From Luteimonas sp. RC10 (GTDB lineage Bacteria > Pseudomonadota > Gammaproteobacteria > Xanthomonadales > Xanthomonadaceae): DNA of 64,000 nt. Under the pieces are notes generated by a model, which ran no database searches, was not told the DNA's origin, and worked only from the letters and a program-made list of their open reading frames with translations. The DNA lies in assembly GCF_014192745.1 (NCBI RefSeq), contig NZ_JACHYJ010000010.1, forward strand, positions 41,250 to 105,249, in the 5' to 3' direction. Positions within the stretch are counted from its first letter, which is position 1, and the number at the start of each line of letters is the position of its first letter. Shown piece after piece: positions 1 through 9,893 of the stretch. The translations under genes and the position numbers were made by a program.

Positions 1-648
1 CGCCGGCTCGGGCGCCAGGCCTATATCCCGGTCTGGCAGGCCATGCAGCGCTTCACCGATGCCCGCGACGCGAGCACCGACGATGAGCTGTGGGTCGTCG
101 AGCACGACCCGGTGTTCACTCTCGGCCAGGCCGGCAAGCCCGAGCACGTACTGGCGCCGGGCGACATTCCGGTCGTCCAGGTCGACCGCGGCGGACAGGT
201 GACCTATCACGGCCCCGGCCAACTGGTGGTCTACCCGCTGCTGGATCTGCCGCGGCTGAAGGTCGGCGTGCGCGAGTACGTCTGCCGGATCGAGCAGGCG
301 GTCATCGACACGTTGGCCGACTGGAACATCGAGGCGGTGCGCCGCGAAGGCGCGCCCGGCGTCTATGTCGCCGGCGCCAAGATCGCCGCGCTCGGCATCC
401 GCGTCCGGCGCGGTCGCACCTTCCATGGCCTTGCATTCAACGTCGCGATGGACCTCGAACCGTTCCAGCGGATCAATCCCTGCGGCTACCAGGGCCTGCA
501 GGTGGTCTCGCTGGCCGATCTGGGCGGCAGTGCCTCGACCGACGCGGTCGCGCCGGTGTTGCTGGCGCATTTGGCGCAGCAGTTCGGCCTGGTTCTGTCG
601 GACGCGCCGGCTCCGGCGCTTCCCGAGGCCGTGCCGCTGCCCCGCTGA
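1..648 (+). CDS. lipB: Octanoyltransferase LipB (5' end outside window)
   Basis: LipB moves the octanoyl group from acyl carrier protein to lipoyl domains in the cytoplasm, the first step of lipoate synthesis. The frame is open from base 1 (R-R-L-G-R-Q-A-Y before the first Met at 43), so the true start lies to the left and 215 residues are visible. The family signature [12 protein letters not shown] is present. The acyl-accepting Cys of N-P-C-G-Y is encoded at 481-483 and the catalytic Lys of A-G-A-K at 379-381. The C-terminus is complete and Ala/Pro-rich. lipA follows 81 bp downstream on the same strand, the usual pairing. Identification is secure; only the start is missing. Confidence 0.96.
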   Translation, partial: RRLGRQAYIPVWQAMQRFTDARDASTDDELWVVEHDPVFTLGQAGKPEHVLAPGDIPVVQVDRGGQVTYHGPGQLVVYPLLDLPRLKVGVREYVCRIEQAVIDTLADWNIEAVRREGAPGVYVAGAKIAALGIRVRRGRTFHGLAFNVAMDLEPFQRINPCGYQGLQVVSLADLGGSASTDAVAPVLLAHLAQQFGLVLSDAPAPALPEAVPLPR

Positions 649-729
649 CACGCAGCGTCTCCTGCCTGCGGCAGACACTGCGGGGGCAGGGGCCTACAAT
701 GGCGGTCCGATCCGCGCAATGCCTTCGCC

Positions 730-1734
730 ATGACCCAGACCGCCGACAAATCGATTCCGCTGCAGGTGGTGTCCGCGCCGCCGGCATCGCTGGAGACCGG
801 CGTCAAGCAGGTGGCTGGCGACAAGATCGCCCGTTCGCCGGTGCAGTTCGCGCAGGCGCCGGTGCTGCGCAAGCCCTCGTGGATCCGCGTGCGCATCCCG
901 TCCAACGGCGCGGTCGCTGCGCTCAAGTCGAAGCTGCGCGAGAACCGGCTGGTCACGGTCTGCGAAGAAGCCAGCTGCCCGAACATCCATGAGTGCTTCG
1001 GCCACGGCACCGCGACGTTCATGATCCTGGGCGAGGTCTGCACCCGCCGTTGCTCCTTCTGCGACGTCGCCCACGGCCGGCCCAAGCCGCCGGATGCTTC
1101 GGAGCCGCGGAACCTGGCGAACACGATCGCCGACATGGGGCTGAAGTACGTGGTGATCACCTCGGTCGACCGCGACGACCTGCGCGACGGCGGGGCCCAG
1201 CATTTCGTCGACTGCATCCGCGAAGTCCGCGCGCAGTCGCCGCACATCCGCATCGAGATCCTCACGCCCGACTTCCGCGGCAAGGGCCGCATGGAGCGCG
1301 CGCTGGAGATCCTGCGGACCGATCCGCCGGACGTGTTCAACCACAATGTGGAGACCGTGCCGGACCTGTATCGCAATGTCCGGCCCGGCGCCGACTACCA
1401 GTGGTCGCTGACCCTGCTGCAGAAGTTCAAGGCCCAGCACCCGGACGTGTCGACCAAGTCGGGCATCATGCTCGGCCTGGGCGAGACCATGGAGCAGGTG
1501 CAGGGCACGCTGCGCGACCTGCGCGCGCACGACGTGGACATGGTCACCATCGGGCAGTATCTGCAGCCCTCCGCGCACCACCATCCCGTGCTGCGCTACT
1601 GGACCCCCGACGAGTTCAAGGCCCTCGAGGATTACGGCATGGCGCTGGGTTTCAGCCACGTCGCCTCCGGCCCGCTGGTGCGCTCGTCCTACCACGCCGA
1701 TCGCCAGGCGATGGAAGCCGGCGTCGCCGCCTGA
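730..1734 (+). CDS. lipA: Lipoyl synthase LipA
   Basis: LipA is a radical-SAM enzyme that inserts two sulfurs into protein-bound octanoyl groups. The 334-residue length is normal for the family. Both iron-sulfur motifs are intact: the auxiliary cluster C-x4-C-x5-C (Cys78, Cys83, Cys89) and the radical-SAM cluster C-x3-C-x2-C (C104-T-R-R-C108-S-F-C111). The C-terminal RSSYHA motif, whose Ser ligates the auxiliary cluster, is also present. The first ~45 residues are a variable extension. It follows lipB on the same strand and is probably co-transcribed with it, acting on the same substrate. Confidence 0.97.
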   Translation: MTQTADKSIPLQVVSAPPASLETGVKQVAGDKIARSPVQFAQAPVLRKPSWIRVRIPSNGAVAALKSKLRENRLVTVCEEASCPNIHECFGHGTATFMILGEVCTRRCSFCDVAHGRPKPPDASEPRNLANTIADMGLKYVVITSVDRDDLRDGGAQHFVDCIREVRAQSPHIRIEILTPDFRGKGRMERALEILRTDPPDVFNHNVETVPDLYRNVRPGADYQWSLTLLQKFKAQHPDVSTKSGIMLGLGETMEQVQGTLRDLRAHDVDMVTIGQYLQPSAHHHPVLRYWTPDEFKALEDYGMALGFSHVASGPLVRSSYHADRQAMEAGVAA

Positions 1735-1934
1735 GCCATGCCCGGCTCGCGGCGCCGAGCCTGACGAACGGGTGAACGCCGGCCCCCGGCGGGGCGCAGC
1801 GTGTCCGCAACACAACGAATCGCGCGTCCGGCTTGCATCGGACATGCAACTTTCGGCACTGTCATCACGTCTATTCACGCGACAGGCTCGACGACCTGTC
1901 CATGATTTCCCGAACCCGCAGCGCAGGACACCGA

Positions 1935-4124
1935 ATGAAAGCTTCCCGTGTCGTTTCCGGCTCACTGATCGCCCTGGCGCTGGCGGTGCCGTTGGCGCTG
2001 ATGGCCAGGCCCGACGCCATCGCCGAGGTCCCGGCGACGCCGAACGTGGACCAGGTCGCGGCGTCCAAGCTCGTCTACGGGTTGCTGTCCGACAGTCGCT
2101 ACGCCTACCGGCCGCGTCCGCTCGATGCGGGCATGTCAAGCGAGATCTTCGACCGGTACTTCGAGAATCTGGATCCGGGCAAGGTCTTCTTCACCCAGCA
2201 GGACATCACGCGCTTCGAGGCGTTGCGGCCGAAGATGGGCGCGGCGGTGCGCGACGGCGACATCGCGCCGGCGCTGGAGATCTTCGCACTGTTCAAGACC
2301 CGCGTCGCCGAGCGCACCGCGCAGGCCCGCAACCTGCTGTCGCAGGACATTTTCGACTTCAGCGGTAACGACCGCTGGGAATACGACCGCAAGGACGCTG
2401 CGTGGGCGGCCGACGGCGCCGAGCTCGACGCGCTGTGGCGGCAGTCGGTGCGCAACGACTGGCTGCGCCTGAAGCTGGCCGGCAAGCAGCCTGACGAGAT
2501 CCGCAAGACGCTCGATCGGCGCTATCTCAACCAGGCGAACACGGTCGCCGCGTACAACGACGAGGACGCGTTCAGCAGCTTCCTCAACGCCTACACCGGC
2601 GTCATCGATCCGCACACCGACTACTTCAACCCGCGCGCCGCGCGTCTGTTCAACCAGAGCATGTCGCTGTCGCTCGAAGGCATCGGTGCGCAGCTGCAGA
2701 AGCAGGACGATGTGGTGGTGATCCGCGAGGTCATCGCCGGTGGCCCGGCGGCGCTGAGCAACCGCTTCAAGCCCGGCGATCGCATCGTCGGCGTCGGCCA
2801 GGGCACCAACGGGCCGATGGAGGACGTGATCGGCTGGCGCATCGACGACGTGGTCGAGAAGATCAAGGGCCCCAAGGACACCCAGGTGCGCCTGGATGTG
2901 ATCCCCGCCGAGGCCACGCTCGACAGCGAGCCGGTGCGCATCACGCTCACCCGCGCCCGCGTGCGCCTGGAAGAGCAGGCCGCGAAGGCCGAGACGCTGA
3001 CGCTGCCGGCGACTGAGGGCGGTGTCGACAAGCGCATCGGCGTGATCAAGCTGCCGGCGTTCTATCAGGACTTCGAAGGGCGTCGCAGCCGCAACGGCGA
3101 GTACGCGTCGGCGACGCGCGATGTGGCCCGCCTGCTCGAGCAGTTCAAGCAAGAGAAGGTCGACGGCGTGGTGCTGGACCTGCGCAACAACGGCGGTGGA
3201 TCGTTGAACGAGGCGGTCGAACTGACCGGTCTGTTCATCGACCAGGGCCCGGTGGTGCAGGTGCGCGAGTCGGGCGGCCGTGTCGGCGTGCAGGCCGATC
3301 GCGATCCCGGCGTCGCCTGGGACGGCCCGCTGGCGGTGCTGATCAACCGCGGTTCGGCCTCGGCCTCGGAAATCGTCGCCGGCGCCATCCAGGACTACGG
3401 GCGGGGCCTGATCATCGGCGAGACCACGTTCGGCAAGGGCACGGTGCAGAACCTGGTTGATCTGGACCGGTGGCCGGCCAACGAGAACAAGCGCTACGGG
3501 CAGGTCAAGCTGACGATCGCGCAGTTCTTCCTGCCGGGTGGCAGCAGCACCCAGAACAAGGGTGTCGAGCCGGACATCCACTTCCCGGTGACGGTGGATG
3601 CCACCGAGTTCGGCGAGAGCACCTACGACAACGCCCTGCCGTGGTCGCGTATCGCCGCCGTGCCGCACACCCAGTACGGCAACTTCGGCGAACTGCTGCC
3701 GCAGCTCGAACAGCTCCACGACACCCGCGTCGCCACCGACAAGGAATTCCAGTGGTGGGCCGAGGACATCGCCGAGTTCCGGGCCGAGCGCGAGAAGAAG
3801 TGGGTCTCGCTCAACGAGGCTGAGCGGCGCGCCGAGCGCGATCGCCAGACCGCCAAGCGCGCGCAGCGCCAGGAAGAGCGCAAGGCGCTGGGCCTGGAGC
3901 TCGATCCGCTGGCCGAGGACTCCGACGACGACGGCCTGCAGGCGAGCGAGCGTGCGATCGCGCAGCAGGCCCGTCTGGAGAAGGCGGCCGAGGAGCGTCC
4001 GGACCCGTTGCTGCGCGAGGCCTCGGCGATCCTGGCCGATGCCGTGCGGCTGCTCAACAACGACCGCAAGCTCTCGGCCTCGGTGCTGCCCGAATCGACC
4101 GGCCCTGGCCGCTGGGCGCGCTGA
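1935..4124 (+). CDS. prc: Carboxyl-terminal processing protease Prc/Tsp
   Basis: Periplasmic tail-specific protease (peptidase S41) that degrades or trims proteins from their C-termini. An upstream in-frame ATG exists at 1833, but 1935 is preferred: it has an AGGA site and begins a signal peptide (MKASRVV.. then a hydrophobic stretch to ~residue 23). Order: Prc N-terminal helical domain; a PDZ domain starting near S-L-E-G-I-G-A-Q-L; the protease core with nucleophile Ser in RGSASASE and Lys in FGKGTVQ; and a charged C-terminal domain (DUF3340-like, rich in E-R-R-A-E-R). The 729 residues fit CTP-3 proteases. It stands alone with a strong terminator 26 bp after the stop. Confidence 0.95.
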   Translation: MKASRVVSGSLIALALAVPLALMARPDAIAEVPATPNVDQVAASKLVYGLLSDSRYAYRPRPLDAGMSSEIFDRYFENLDPGKVFFTQQDITRFEALRPKMGAAVRDGDIAPALEIFALFKTRVAERTAQARNLLSQDIFDFSGNDRWEYDRKDAAWAADGAELDALWRQSVRNDWLRLKLAGKQPDEIRKTLDRRYLNQANTVAAYNDEDAFSSFLNAYTGVIDPHTDYFNPRAARLFNQSMSLSLEGIGAQLQKQDDVVVIREVIAGGPAALSNRFKPGDRIVGVGQGTNGPMEDVIGWRIDDVVEKIKGPKDTQVRLDVIPAEATLDSEPVRITLTRARVRLEEQAAKAETLTLPATEGGVDKRIGVIKLPAFYQDFEGRRSRNGEYASATRDVARLLEQFKQEKVDGVVLDLRNNGGGSLNEAVELTGLFIDQGPVVQVRESGGRVGVQADRDPGVAWDGPLAVLINRGSASASEIVAGAIQDYGRGLIIGETTFGKGTVQNLVDLDRWPANENKRYGQVKLTIAQFFLPGGSSTQNKGVEPDIHFPVTVDATEFGESTYDNALPWSRIAAVPHTQYGNFGELLPQLEQLHDTRVATDKEFQWWAEDIAEFRAEREKKWVSLNEAERRAERDRQTAKRAQRQEERKALGLELDPLAEDSDDDGLQASERAIAQQARLEKAAEERPDPLLREASAILADAVRLLNNDRKLSASVLPESTGPGRWAR

Positions 4125-4150
4125 GCCACGCTCGCAACCGGTTCCAGAAA

Positions 4151-4181
4151 GCCGCCGCGCCCTGTCGCGGCGGTTTTTTTT
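4151..4181 (+). terminator. Intrinsic terminator of prc
   Basis: A GC-rich stem (gccgccgcg pairing with cgcggcggt, loop ccctgt) is followed directly by eight T residues. It lies 26 bp past the prc stop codon and should end that transcript. Confidence 0.9.
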
Positions 4182-4453
4182 GCTCCGGCGCTGGCAGCGG
4201 GTTGCCCGTGCGAAACGACGCCGCGATGGAGAACGCGTCCCACGACGCGTGCATTGGCGCGTAAGCCGCGACAGGCGGATGCCTGTCGCCGTCGGTGCAC
4301 CGGATGCACAGGTCCAGTGACCGGGCGCTGCTGGTGCGTGCAGAGGTTGGCATCACGCCCTGCAACACCGCCATTCCAGCCATGCAACGGGCGCCGGGCG
4401 TAGAATCTGCGGCCCGCTGATGCGGGTCTTCCCCCTTTCTCGGAACTGCCCCC
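4182..4453. other. Intergenic region before yedA
   Basis: Between the prc terminator and the yedA start. I see no credible gene: the open frames here are short antisense frames without ribosome sites. It must carry the yedA-rarD promoter; a loose -10-like TAGAAT occurs near 4400, but I cannot pair it with a convincing -35. Confidence 0.5.
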
Positions 4454-5377
4454 ATGAGCAACGCGTCCAGTGCGCGTCCGGCGTCGGTATTGGCCATCGG
4501 CCTGGCGTTGACGGCCGTCTATCTGGTCTGGGGCTCGACCTATCTGGCGATCCGCTTCGCGCTCGAAGGTGGCTATCCGCCGCTGCTGATGGCCGGTACG
4601 CGCTTCATCGCCGCCGGTGCGCTGATGTACGCGGTGCTGCGCCTGCGCGGTGTGCCGGCGCCCACGCGCGCCCAGTGGCCGAACGTGATCGTGATGGGCG
4701 TGCTGCTGCTGGGCCTGGGCAATGGCATGGTCTGCATCGCCGAGCAGAGCGTGTCGTCGGGACTGGCTGCGGTCGCGGTGGCGTCGGTGCCGATTTGGGT
4801 GGCGCTGTTCTCGGTCATGCGCGGCGAGCGGCCCGGCCCGATCGAATGGGCGGGCCTGGCGATCGGTTTCGTCGGCGTGCTGTGGCTCAACGCCGGCAGT
4901 TCGCTGACCTCGACGCCCGCCGGGCTGATCGCGCTGCTGATCGCGCCGCTGGCCTGGGCCTTCGGCTCGGTCTGGAGCCGCGGCCGTGACCTGCCGTCGC
5001 CGTTCATGGCCGCGGCCGCGCAGATGCTCGCCGGCGGCGTGCTGATCCTTGCCACGGGCCTGTTGCTGGGTGAACGGCTGGACGTGCCGCCGACGCCCAA
5101 GGGCCACCTCGCGCTCGCCTACCTGGCGTCGTTCGGCTCGATCGTCGGCTTCACCGCCTACGTGTGGCTGCTGCACAACGTGCGCCCGACGCTGGCCAGC
5201 AGCTACGCCTACGTCAATCCAGCGATCGCCGTGGTGCTCGGCGCCTGGCTGGCCGCCGAGCGGTTCACTGCGCACGATCTGGGCGCGATGGCGGTGATCC
5301 TGGCGGCGGTGGTGGCGATCACGCTGGGCCGCGCGCGCAAGGCGCCCGCGCCGGTCGCAGCTGGAGACGAGGCATGA
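4454..5377 (+). CDS. yedA: EamA-family (DMT) transporter, YedA-like
   Basis: Inner-membrane drug/metabolite transporter with ten predicted helices in two EamA repeats, probably a small-metabolite exporter. The 307-residue length is typical. The N-terminal motif (A-V-Y-L-V-W-G-S-T-Y-L-A-I-R-F) and the G-T-R-F segment in the second helix match YedA proteins. The second EamA repeat begins near residue 150 (S-S-L-T-S-T-P-A-G). The stop overlaps the start of the next DMT gene by ATGA, so the two are co-translated. The substrate cannot be read from sequence. Confidence 0.88.
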   Translation: MSNASSARPASVLAIGLALTAVYLVWGSTYLAIRFALEGGYPPLLMAGTRFIAAGALMYAVLRLRGVPAPTRAQWPNVIVMGVLLLGLGNGMVCIAEQSVSSGLAAVAVASVPIWVALFSVMRGERPGPIEWAGLAIGFVGVLWLNAGSSLTSTPAGLIALLIAPLAWAFGSVWSRGRDLPSPFMAAAAQMLAGGVLILATGLLLGERLDVPPTPKGHLALAYLASFGSIVGFTAYVWLLHNVRPTLASSYAYVNPAIAVVLGAWLAAERFTAHDLGAMAVILAAVVAITLGRARKAPAPVAAGDEA

Positions 5378-6285
5378 ACGACGCGGTGCAGGCCCGTCGC
5401 GGCACCTGGATCGCCGCCGCGGCCTTCGTGATCTGGGGGCTGATGCCGATGTACTGGCATCTGCTGCGCGAGGTGCCGTCGCTGCAGATCGTGCTGCACC
5501 GGGCGATCTGGTGCGCGATCCTCGTGGCCGCGTGGCTGACGCTGCGCCATGGACGCGGTTGGCTGCGCGAGACCATCGCCCAGCCGCGCCTGGCCGGCAT
5601 GCTGGCGCTGTCGGGTGTGTTGATCGCCGGCAACTGGAGCCTGTACGTGTGGGCGGTCAACAGCGGCCACGTGGTCGAGGCAAGCCTGGGCTACTTCATC
5701 AACCCGTTGCTCAACGTGGTCATCGGCGTGCTGTTCCTGCGCGAGCGGCTGTCGCGTCCGCAGTGGATCGCTGTGGTGCTGGCGGCCTGCGGTGTGCTGT
5801 GGCTGACCTTCAACTACGGCAGCTTTCCGTGGATCGCGCTATGCCTGGCCGGCTCGTTCGCGCTGTACGGCCTGATCCGCAAGTTCGCGGCAGTCGAGGC
5901 GGTCAAGGGCCTGGGGGTGGAGAACCTGTTCGTGTTCGGGCCGGCGCTGCTCGCGCTGGCCTGGCTGGAACTGCGCGGCGGTGGCGGCTTCTTCTCGTTG
6001 CGCTGGGGCGGCGTCACCGACGTGCTGCTGGTGATGGGCGGCGCGCTGACCGCGATCCCGCTGATCTGCTTCGCCTATGCCGTGCGGCGCGTGCCGCTGA
6101 CGGTGGTCGGGCTGATGCAGTACATCGGCCCGACGCTGCAGCTGCTGCTGGGCGTGTTCTTCTTCGGCGAGCCGTTCGGCGCTGACCGCGCTGCCGGCTT
6201 CGCCTTCATCTGGGCGGGATTGGCGGTGTTCGCGGTCGACGGTTACCTGCAGGCGCGTCGGCGCATTGTTGCGCAGCAGGCCTGA
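5374..6285 (+). CDS. rarD: RarD-type EamA transporter
   Basis: Second DMT-family permease, 303 residues with about ten helices. The start ATG at 5374 overlaps the yedA stop (ATGA); the frame stays open further upstream but only as read-through of yedA. RarD hallmarks are the early F-V-I-W-G-L-M-P-M-Y-W segment, L-H-R-A-I-W and the later Q-Y-I-G-P-T-L-Q. RarD proteins were named for a chloramphenicol-sensitivity phenotype, but their substrates are poorly defined. Pairing of two different DMT exporters in one translationally coupled unit suggests related physiological use, which is inference. Confidence 0.9.
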   Translation: MNDAVQARRGTWIAAAAFVIWGLMPMYWHLLREVPSLQIVLHRAIWCAILVAAWLTLRHGRGWLRETIAQPRLAGMLALSGVLIAGNWSLYVWAVNSGHVVEASLGYFINPLLNVVIGVLFLRERLSRPQWIAVVLAACGVLWLTFNYGSFPWIALCLAGSFALYGLIRKFAAVEAVKGLGVENLFVFGPALLALAWLELRGGGGFFSLRWGGVTDVLLVMGGALTAIPLICFAYAVRRVPLTVVGLMQYIGPTLQLLLGVFFFGEPFGADRAAGFAFIWAGLAVFAVDGYLQARRRIVAQQA

Positions 6286-6344
6286 CTGCGCGGGCCCTGG
6301 CTTGCGTCCGGCGTCCGAGGCGCGACCTCTGGCACAGTGACGCG

Positions 6345-7004
6345 ATGTCCTGTTCCGATACGACTGCAGTCACGGGCCCTGCCGCCGTTCCGCGCAAACC
6401 GGCCGGCCATGCCGCCGTCGTGCTCGCCGCCGGCGGTAGCACGCGGCTGGGCTTTCCCAAGCAACTGCTGTGTCGTGCGGGCGAGCCGCTGGTCGCCCGT
6501 GCGGTGCGGCTCGCGGCAGGCACCGCGCCCGACCGGTTGGTGGTGATGCTGGGCGGGCATCGCGACGCGGTCGCCGCCGCCCTGACGTCCGCCCCCGGCG
6601 AGCGCTGCGATGTGCCCGCTTGGCACACGGGGCTTGCCGCGAGCCTGGCCGCGGCGGCGCGTGCGCTGCAGGGGCATGCCGGGCCGGTGCTGGTGGTTGC
6701 TGTCGATCAGCCGGCGCTCGAGGCGACGCATCTGCGTGCGCTGCTCGACGGCGCGGCGACGGCGCCGTCGCGCTGCGCGGCGACACTGCACGGCGATCGT
6801 CCGGGCATTCCGGCGGTGCTGTCGCCGGCGTTGTTCGCGCAGGTGGAAGCGCTGCGCGGCGATCGGGGCTTTGGCGGGTTGCTTGCGGCGCTGCCACAGG
6901 CCGCGCTGTTCCGGCTGGAGGCGCCGGCGTTGCAGCGCGATCTCGACACGCCTGAGGCTGTCCGGCAGGCGCAGGCCGACGGCCTGCTGGACCGCGACCG
7001 CTGA
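6345..7004 (+). CDS. MobA-like NTP transferase (molybdenum cofactor cytidylyltransferase family)
   Basis: Cytoplasmic nucleotidyltransferase of 219 residues. The N-terminal nucleotide-binding loop L-A-A-G-G-S-T-R-L-G-F-P-K-Q (near residue 27) and the later VDQPAL acidic motif (metal and sugar/cofactor binding) are those of MobA/MocA proteins, which join CMP or GMP to molybdopterin or act on similar substrates. No other molybdenum genes lie nearby, so MocA-like activity is family inference only. It follows rarD by 59 bp and may share its transcript. It converges with the leftward transporter operon beginning at 7030. Confidence 0.8.
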   Translation: MSCSDTTAVTGPAAVPRKPAGHAAVVLAAGGSTRLGFPKQLLCRAGEPLVARAVRLAAGTAPDRLVVMLGGHRDAVAAALTSAPGERCDVPAWHTGLAASLAAAARALQGHAGPVLVVAVDQPALEATHLRALLDGAATAPSRCAATLHGDRPGIPAVLSPALFAQVEALRGDRGFGGLLAALPQAALFRLEAPALQRDLDTPEAVRQAQADGLLDRDR

Positions 7005-7029
7005 GTGCGCCCCGTCGCGCGATGCCGTA

Positions 7030-7335
7030 CTAGCGCGTCGCCACCAGCCAGGCGACGACGGCGCTGCCGACGATCGCCACCGCGATCGCGGCCTGACGCC
7101 AGCGCGCCGCGCGTCGCCGGTAGCGCGCGATGCGTTCGGCGTTGAGCGCATTGGCACGCTCGATCCATGGCGCGGTCTCGCGCTCGGCGCGGGCATAGAT
7201 GGCCTCGGCGCGGTCAGGGGCGGCCTCGGCCTGCAGCGCTGCGTCCTCATAACGCTCGAACGCGCGGGCCTGCAGCGCCTGGATCTCGCGCAGCAGGTCC
7301 GCATTCGACAGCGTAGTCGGGTCGCTGCCGCTCAT
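7030..7335 (-). CDS. Small tail-anchored coiled-coil protein of the MacAB-like operon
   Basis: 101 residues, no recognised family. The start ATG (7333-7335) overlaps the stop of the preceding permease gene (ATGA), so translation is coupled. The N-terminal ~75 residues are helical and charged (L-L-R-E-I-Q-A-L-Q-A-R-A, then A-R-A-E-R-E repeats). A single hydrophobic segment follows (A-I-A-V-A-I-V-G-S-A-V-V-A-W-L-V) and ends at the C-terminus, so the protein is probably tail-anchored in the inner membrane facing the cytoplasm. As the last gene of a five-gene export operon it may be an accessory subunit; that is inference from position. Confidence 0.75.
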   Translation of the reverse strand: MSGSDPTTLSNADLLREIQALQARAFERYEDAALQAEAAPDRAEAIYARAERETAPWIERANALNAERIARYRRRAARWRQAAIAVAIVGSAVVAWLVATR

Positions 7336-8660
7336 CCGGCGCGCAGCGCGGTGGTCACCGGCAGTTGCGCCGCGCGTACTGCCGGGAACAGGCCGCCGAC
7401 GAAGCCGATCGCCAACGCCCACTTCAGCCCGCCCCACAACAGCGCAGGCGTGACCCGGAACTCGAAGGTCATCTGACCGACGCCGCCGGCAAGCGTCGAG
7501 GCACCGTAGCCGTCGAACAGCAGCCAGGCGATCGCGCCGCCGAGCAGTCCGCCCAGCAAGGCCAGCAACATCGTTTCGAGCATGACCGCGACCACGACCG
7601 GCAGGCCGCGGAAGCCGATCGCGCGCAGCGTCGCGATCTCGCGCGCGCGCGCCGCGACCGTGGCGAACATCGTGTTGAGCGCGCCGAACACCGCGCCGAC
7701 CGCCATGATCGAGCCCACCACGATGCCGATGACGCGCAGCACCTTGGACATGCCCTCCGACTGCTTGGCGAAGTAGTCCAGCGTGGTACTGACCTCGACC
7801 TGGGTGCGCGGATCGGCATCGAGGCCGGCCTTGAAGGCGTTGAAGGCACCCGGATCGGTCAACCGCGCAGTGATCGATGCACGCGTCGAACCGCGGCGGT
7901 AGGTGGTGGCGACGACCTCGGCATCGGCCCAGATCTCCGAGTCGGTCGCATCGCCCGCCTCGAACGCACCGACCACCTGCCAGGTGTCGCTGCCCAGTCG
8001 GACCGACTGCCCCGGATCGAGCCCGGCGAACTGCTTGCGTGCGCCCTTGCCGACCACCAGCTCGCGCTTGCCGGTCTCGAACATCCGGCCCTCGACGATC
8101 CGCAGCTTCGGCCGTACCTGGAAGGCCATGTCGCCGACGCCACGGAACTGCACGCTGCCGTCCTCGTCCGGCGCGCCACCGCGGAGCGGCAGCGTCGCGG
8201 CGACGACCAGCTCGGGCGAGGCCAGCGGCCGACCGTCGGCGCTGCGGGCGATCTGCGGCGCTTGCACGACCGTGCTGATCGTCGCGCGGTCGAGGGTGGA
8301 CATCACCTCGGCGACCGAGCCGCCGCGCAGCACGATCGCATTGGTGGCATCGCCGGTGCCGCCGACGGTCTGCCGGTAGCCCTCGGCCATCGACAGCAGG
8401 GCGACCAGGACGGCGACCACGCCGGCGATCCCGATCACCACGACTGACGAGGCGCCCAGTCGCTGGCCGAGCGTGCTGATGCCGACCTGGCTGACCGACG
8501 CCGCCTGGCGCCCGCCGTGGCTGAGCATCATCCACAGCGCAACCGCGAGCGCGGCGGCGAGCAGCACATACCACGGCGCCAGGATCCAGACGACAAGCGC
8601 GACGACCAGGGCCGCGACCAGACCGGCGTTCTGCAACAGGGTTTTGAGCAACGGATGCAT
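7332..8660 (-). CDS. ABC transporter permease, FtsX/MacB type (second permease)
   Basis: 442-residue inner-membrane permease with one N-terminal helix pair ([16 protein letters not shown]), a large periplasmic domain and three C-terminal helices carrying the FtsX signature ([13 protein letters not shown]). An ATG 30 bp upstream would overlap the previous gene. The start at 8660 is preferred because AGGAG lies seven bases before it and leaves a 10-bp gap. It pairs with the permease upstream, the ATPase at 10044 and the adaptor at 10833. MacB proteins couple ATP use in the cytoplasm to periplasmic export through an outer-membrane channel; substrate unknown. Confidence 0.88.
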   Translation of the reverse strand: MHPLLKTLLQNAGLVAALVVALVVWILAPWYVLLAAALAVALWMMLSHGGRQAASVSQVGISTLGQRLGASSVVVIGIAGVVAVLVALLSMAEGYRQTVGGTGDATNAIVLRGGSVAEVMSTLDRATISTVVQAPQIARSADGRPLASPELVVAATLPLRGGAPDEDGSVQFRGVGDMAFQVRPKLRIVEGRMFETGKRELVVGKGARKQFAGLDPGQSVRLGSDTWQVVGAFEAGDATDSEIWADAEVVATTYRRGSTRASITARLTDPGAFNAFKAGLDADPRTQVEVSTTLDYFAKQSEGMSKVLRVIGIVVGSIMAVGAVFGALNTMFATVAARAREIATLRAIGFRGLPVVVAVMLETMLLALLGGLLGGAIAWLLFDGYGASTLAGGVGQMTFEFRVTPALLWGGLKWALAIGFVGGLFPAVRAAQLPVTTALRAG

Positions 8661-8670
8661 GGCGGTCTCC

Positions 8671-9837
8671 TCAGCGGCCCGCGAGGGCATCGACGATGTT
8701 CAGGCGCATCGCGCGCAGCGCCGGCAGCGCGCCGACGACCAGGCCGATCGCGGCCATCAGGCCCAGCCCCAGAAGCCAGCTGCGCCATTCGATCCCCGGC
8801 AGGCGGATCATGTCGCCGGCCACGAGGTTGAGCACCGCGCTGGCCGCCGCCGCCAGGCCCAGGCCGAGCACGCCGCCAAAGACCACCAGCACCATCGATT
8901 CGGCCAGCACCAGCATCAGCACACTGGGGCTGGAAAAGCCGATGGTCTTGAGCACCGCCAGTTCCGAGGTGCGTTCGCGCACCGCCTGCGCCATCGTGTT
9001 GCCGGTCAGCAGCAACAGGGTGAAGAACACCGCGCCCATGATCGCGCTGACGATCATGCCGATGTCGGCCATCTGCTTGAGCTGCGAGGCGATCGCCGCG
9101 CCTTCGGTCATCGTGCGGGTTTCGTGGGGCGAGTTGGCCGACAGCGCATCGATCGCCTTGGCCGCGCGATCGGCGCGGCGCACGTCCGATACCCGGCTGA
9201 CATACCAGCCCACCTCGTTGTCCACGTACGGCGTGGACTCGGCGTAGTAGTCGTAGTGCATCAGCAGCATCTGGTCGTTGAATCCGCCCTGCTTGCCGCC
9301 GCGATTGCGCAGCACGCCGACGATGTCGAACGACCAGTTCATCGAGCCGTCGCTGTTGGGGAAGATCGACGATTGCAGCGGGATGCGGTCGCCGACCTTC
9401 CAGTCGAAGCGTTGCATCAGCTTCTCGCCGACCAGGATGCCGGTGCGCGTGTTCGCGAACGCATCGCGCTCGGCCTGTGCGACCTCGATCTCGGGGTACA
9501 GGTCGAGGTAGTTGGGTGCGACCGCGAAGCTGAAGATCTGGTTGCGCGGCCCCTGGTAGGTACCGCCGAACCAACTGGCGTAGGTGACCGCCTCGATGTT
9601 GTCGACCAGTTCGATGCGCTTGCCCAGTGCCTTGGGCAGCGTCTCGATGAACGACAGCCGCGATGCGGTCTGCAGGCGCTGCGCGCCGTCGGCGTTCTTG
9701 CCCAGCTGCGCGAACGCCACCCGGATGCCGTCGAGCAGGCCGAACAGCAGGAAGGCGGCGACGATCGACGCCACGGTGAGCGCGGTGCGGGTCTTGCGGC
9801 GCATCAGCGCGGCCCAGACCAGATGCAGGTATTTCAT
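8671..9837 (-). CDS. ABC transporter permease, FtsX/MacB type (first permease)
   Basis: 388-residue FtsX-family permease. It has an N-terminal cytoplasmic/transmembrane segment ([20 protein letters not shown]), a periplasmic MacB-like core domain and three C-terminal helices with [12 protein letters not shown]. It differs clearly in sequence from its neighbour at 7332, so the transporter is probably a heterodimer. A 206-bp gap containing a pair of inverted repeats separates it from the upstream ATPase gene, unlike the tight spacing elsewhere in the operon. Confidence 0.9.
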   Translation of the reverse strand: MKYLHLVWAALMRRKTRTALTVASIVAAFLLFGLLDGIRVAFAQLGKNADGAQRLQTASRLSFIETLPKALGKRIELVDNIEAVTYASWFGGTYQGPRNQIFSFAVAPNYLDLYPEIEVAQAERDAFANTRTGILVGEKLMQRFDWKVGDRIPLQSSIFPNSDGSMNWSFDIVGVLRNRGGKQGGFNDQMLLMHYDYYAESTPYVDNEVGWYVSRVSDVRRADRAAKAIDALSANSPHETRTMTEGAAIASQLKQMADIGMIVSAIMGAVFFTLLLLTGNTMAQAVRERTSELAVLKTIGFSSPSVLMLVLAESMVLVVFGGVLGLGLAAAASAVLNLVAGDMIRLPGIEWRSWLLGLGLMAAIGLVVGALPALRAMRLNIVDALAGR

Positions 9838-9893
9838 GGGATGTCCTGCCGGTGGAGTTCAGGAATTCGGTATCGCAGCGAGTCGGCGCTTCT

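Noticed and set aside
1833..1934. Upstream start codon for prc at 1833
   Set aside because: It would put 34 polar residues before the signal peptide. The ATG at 1935 has a ribosome site and directly begins the signal sequence.
2136..3719. 527-codon open frame antisense to prc
   Set aside because: GC-rich codons leave antisense frames open. The translation has no signal, no domain and a biased His/Arg/Leu composition, while prc on the other strand is a complete known protein.
4054..4497. 147-codon minus-strand frame between prc and yedA
   Set aside because: No ribosome site, no domain and overlap with the prc 3' end and terminator; composition is that of a chance frame.
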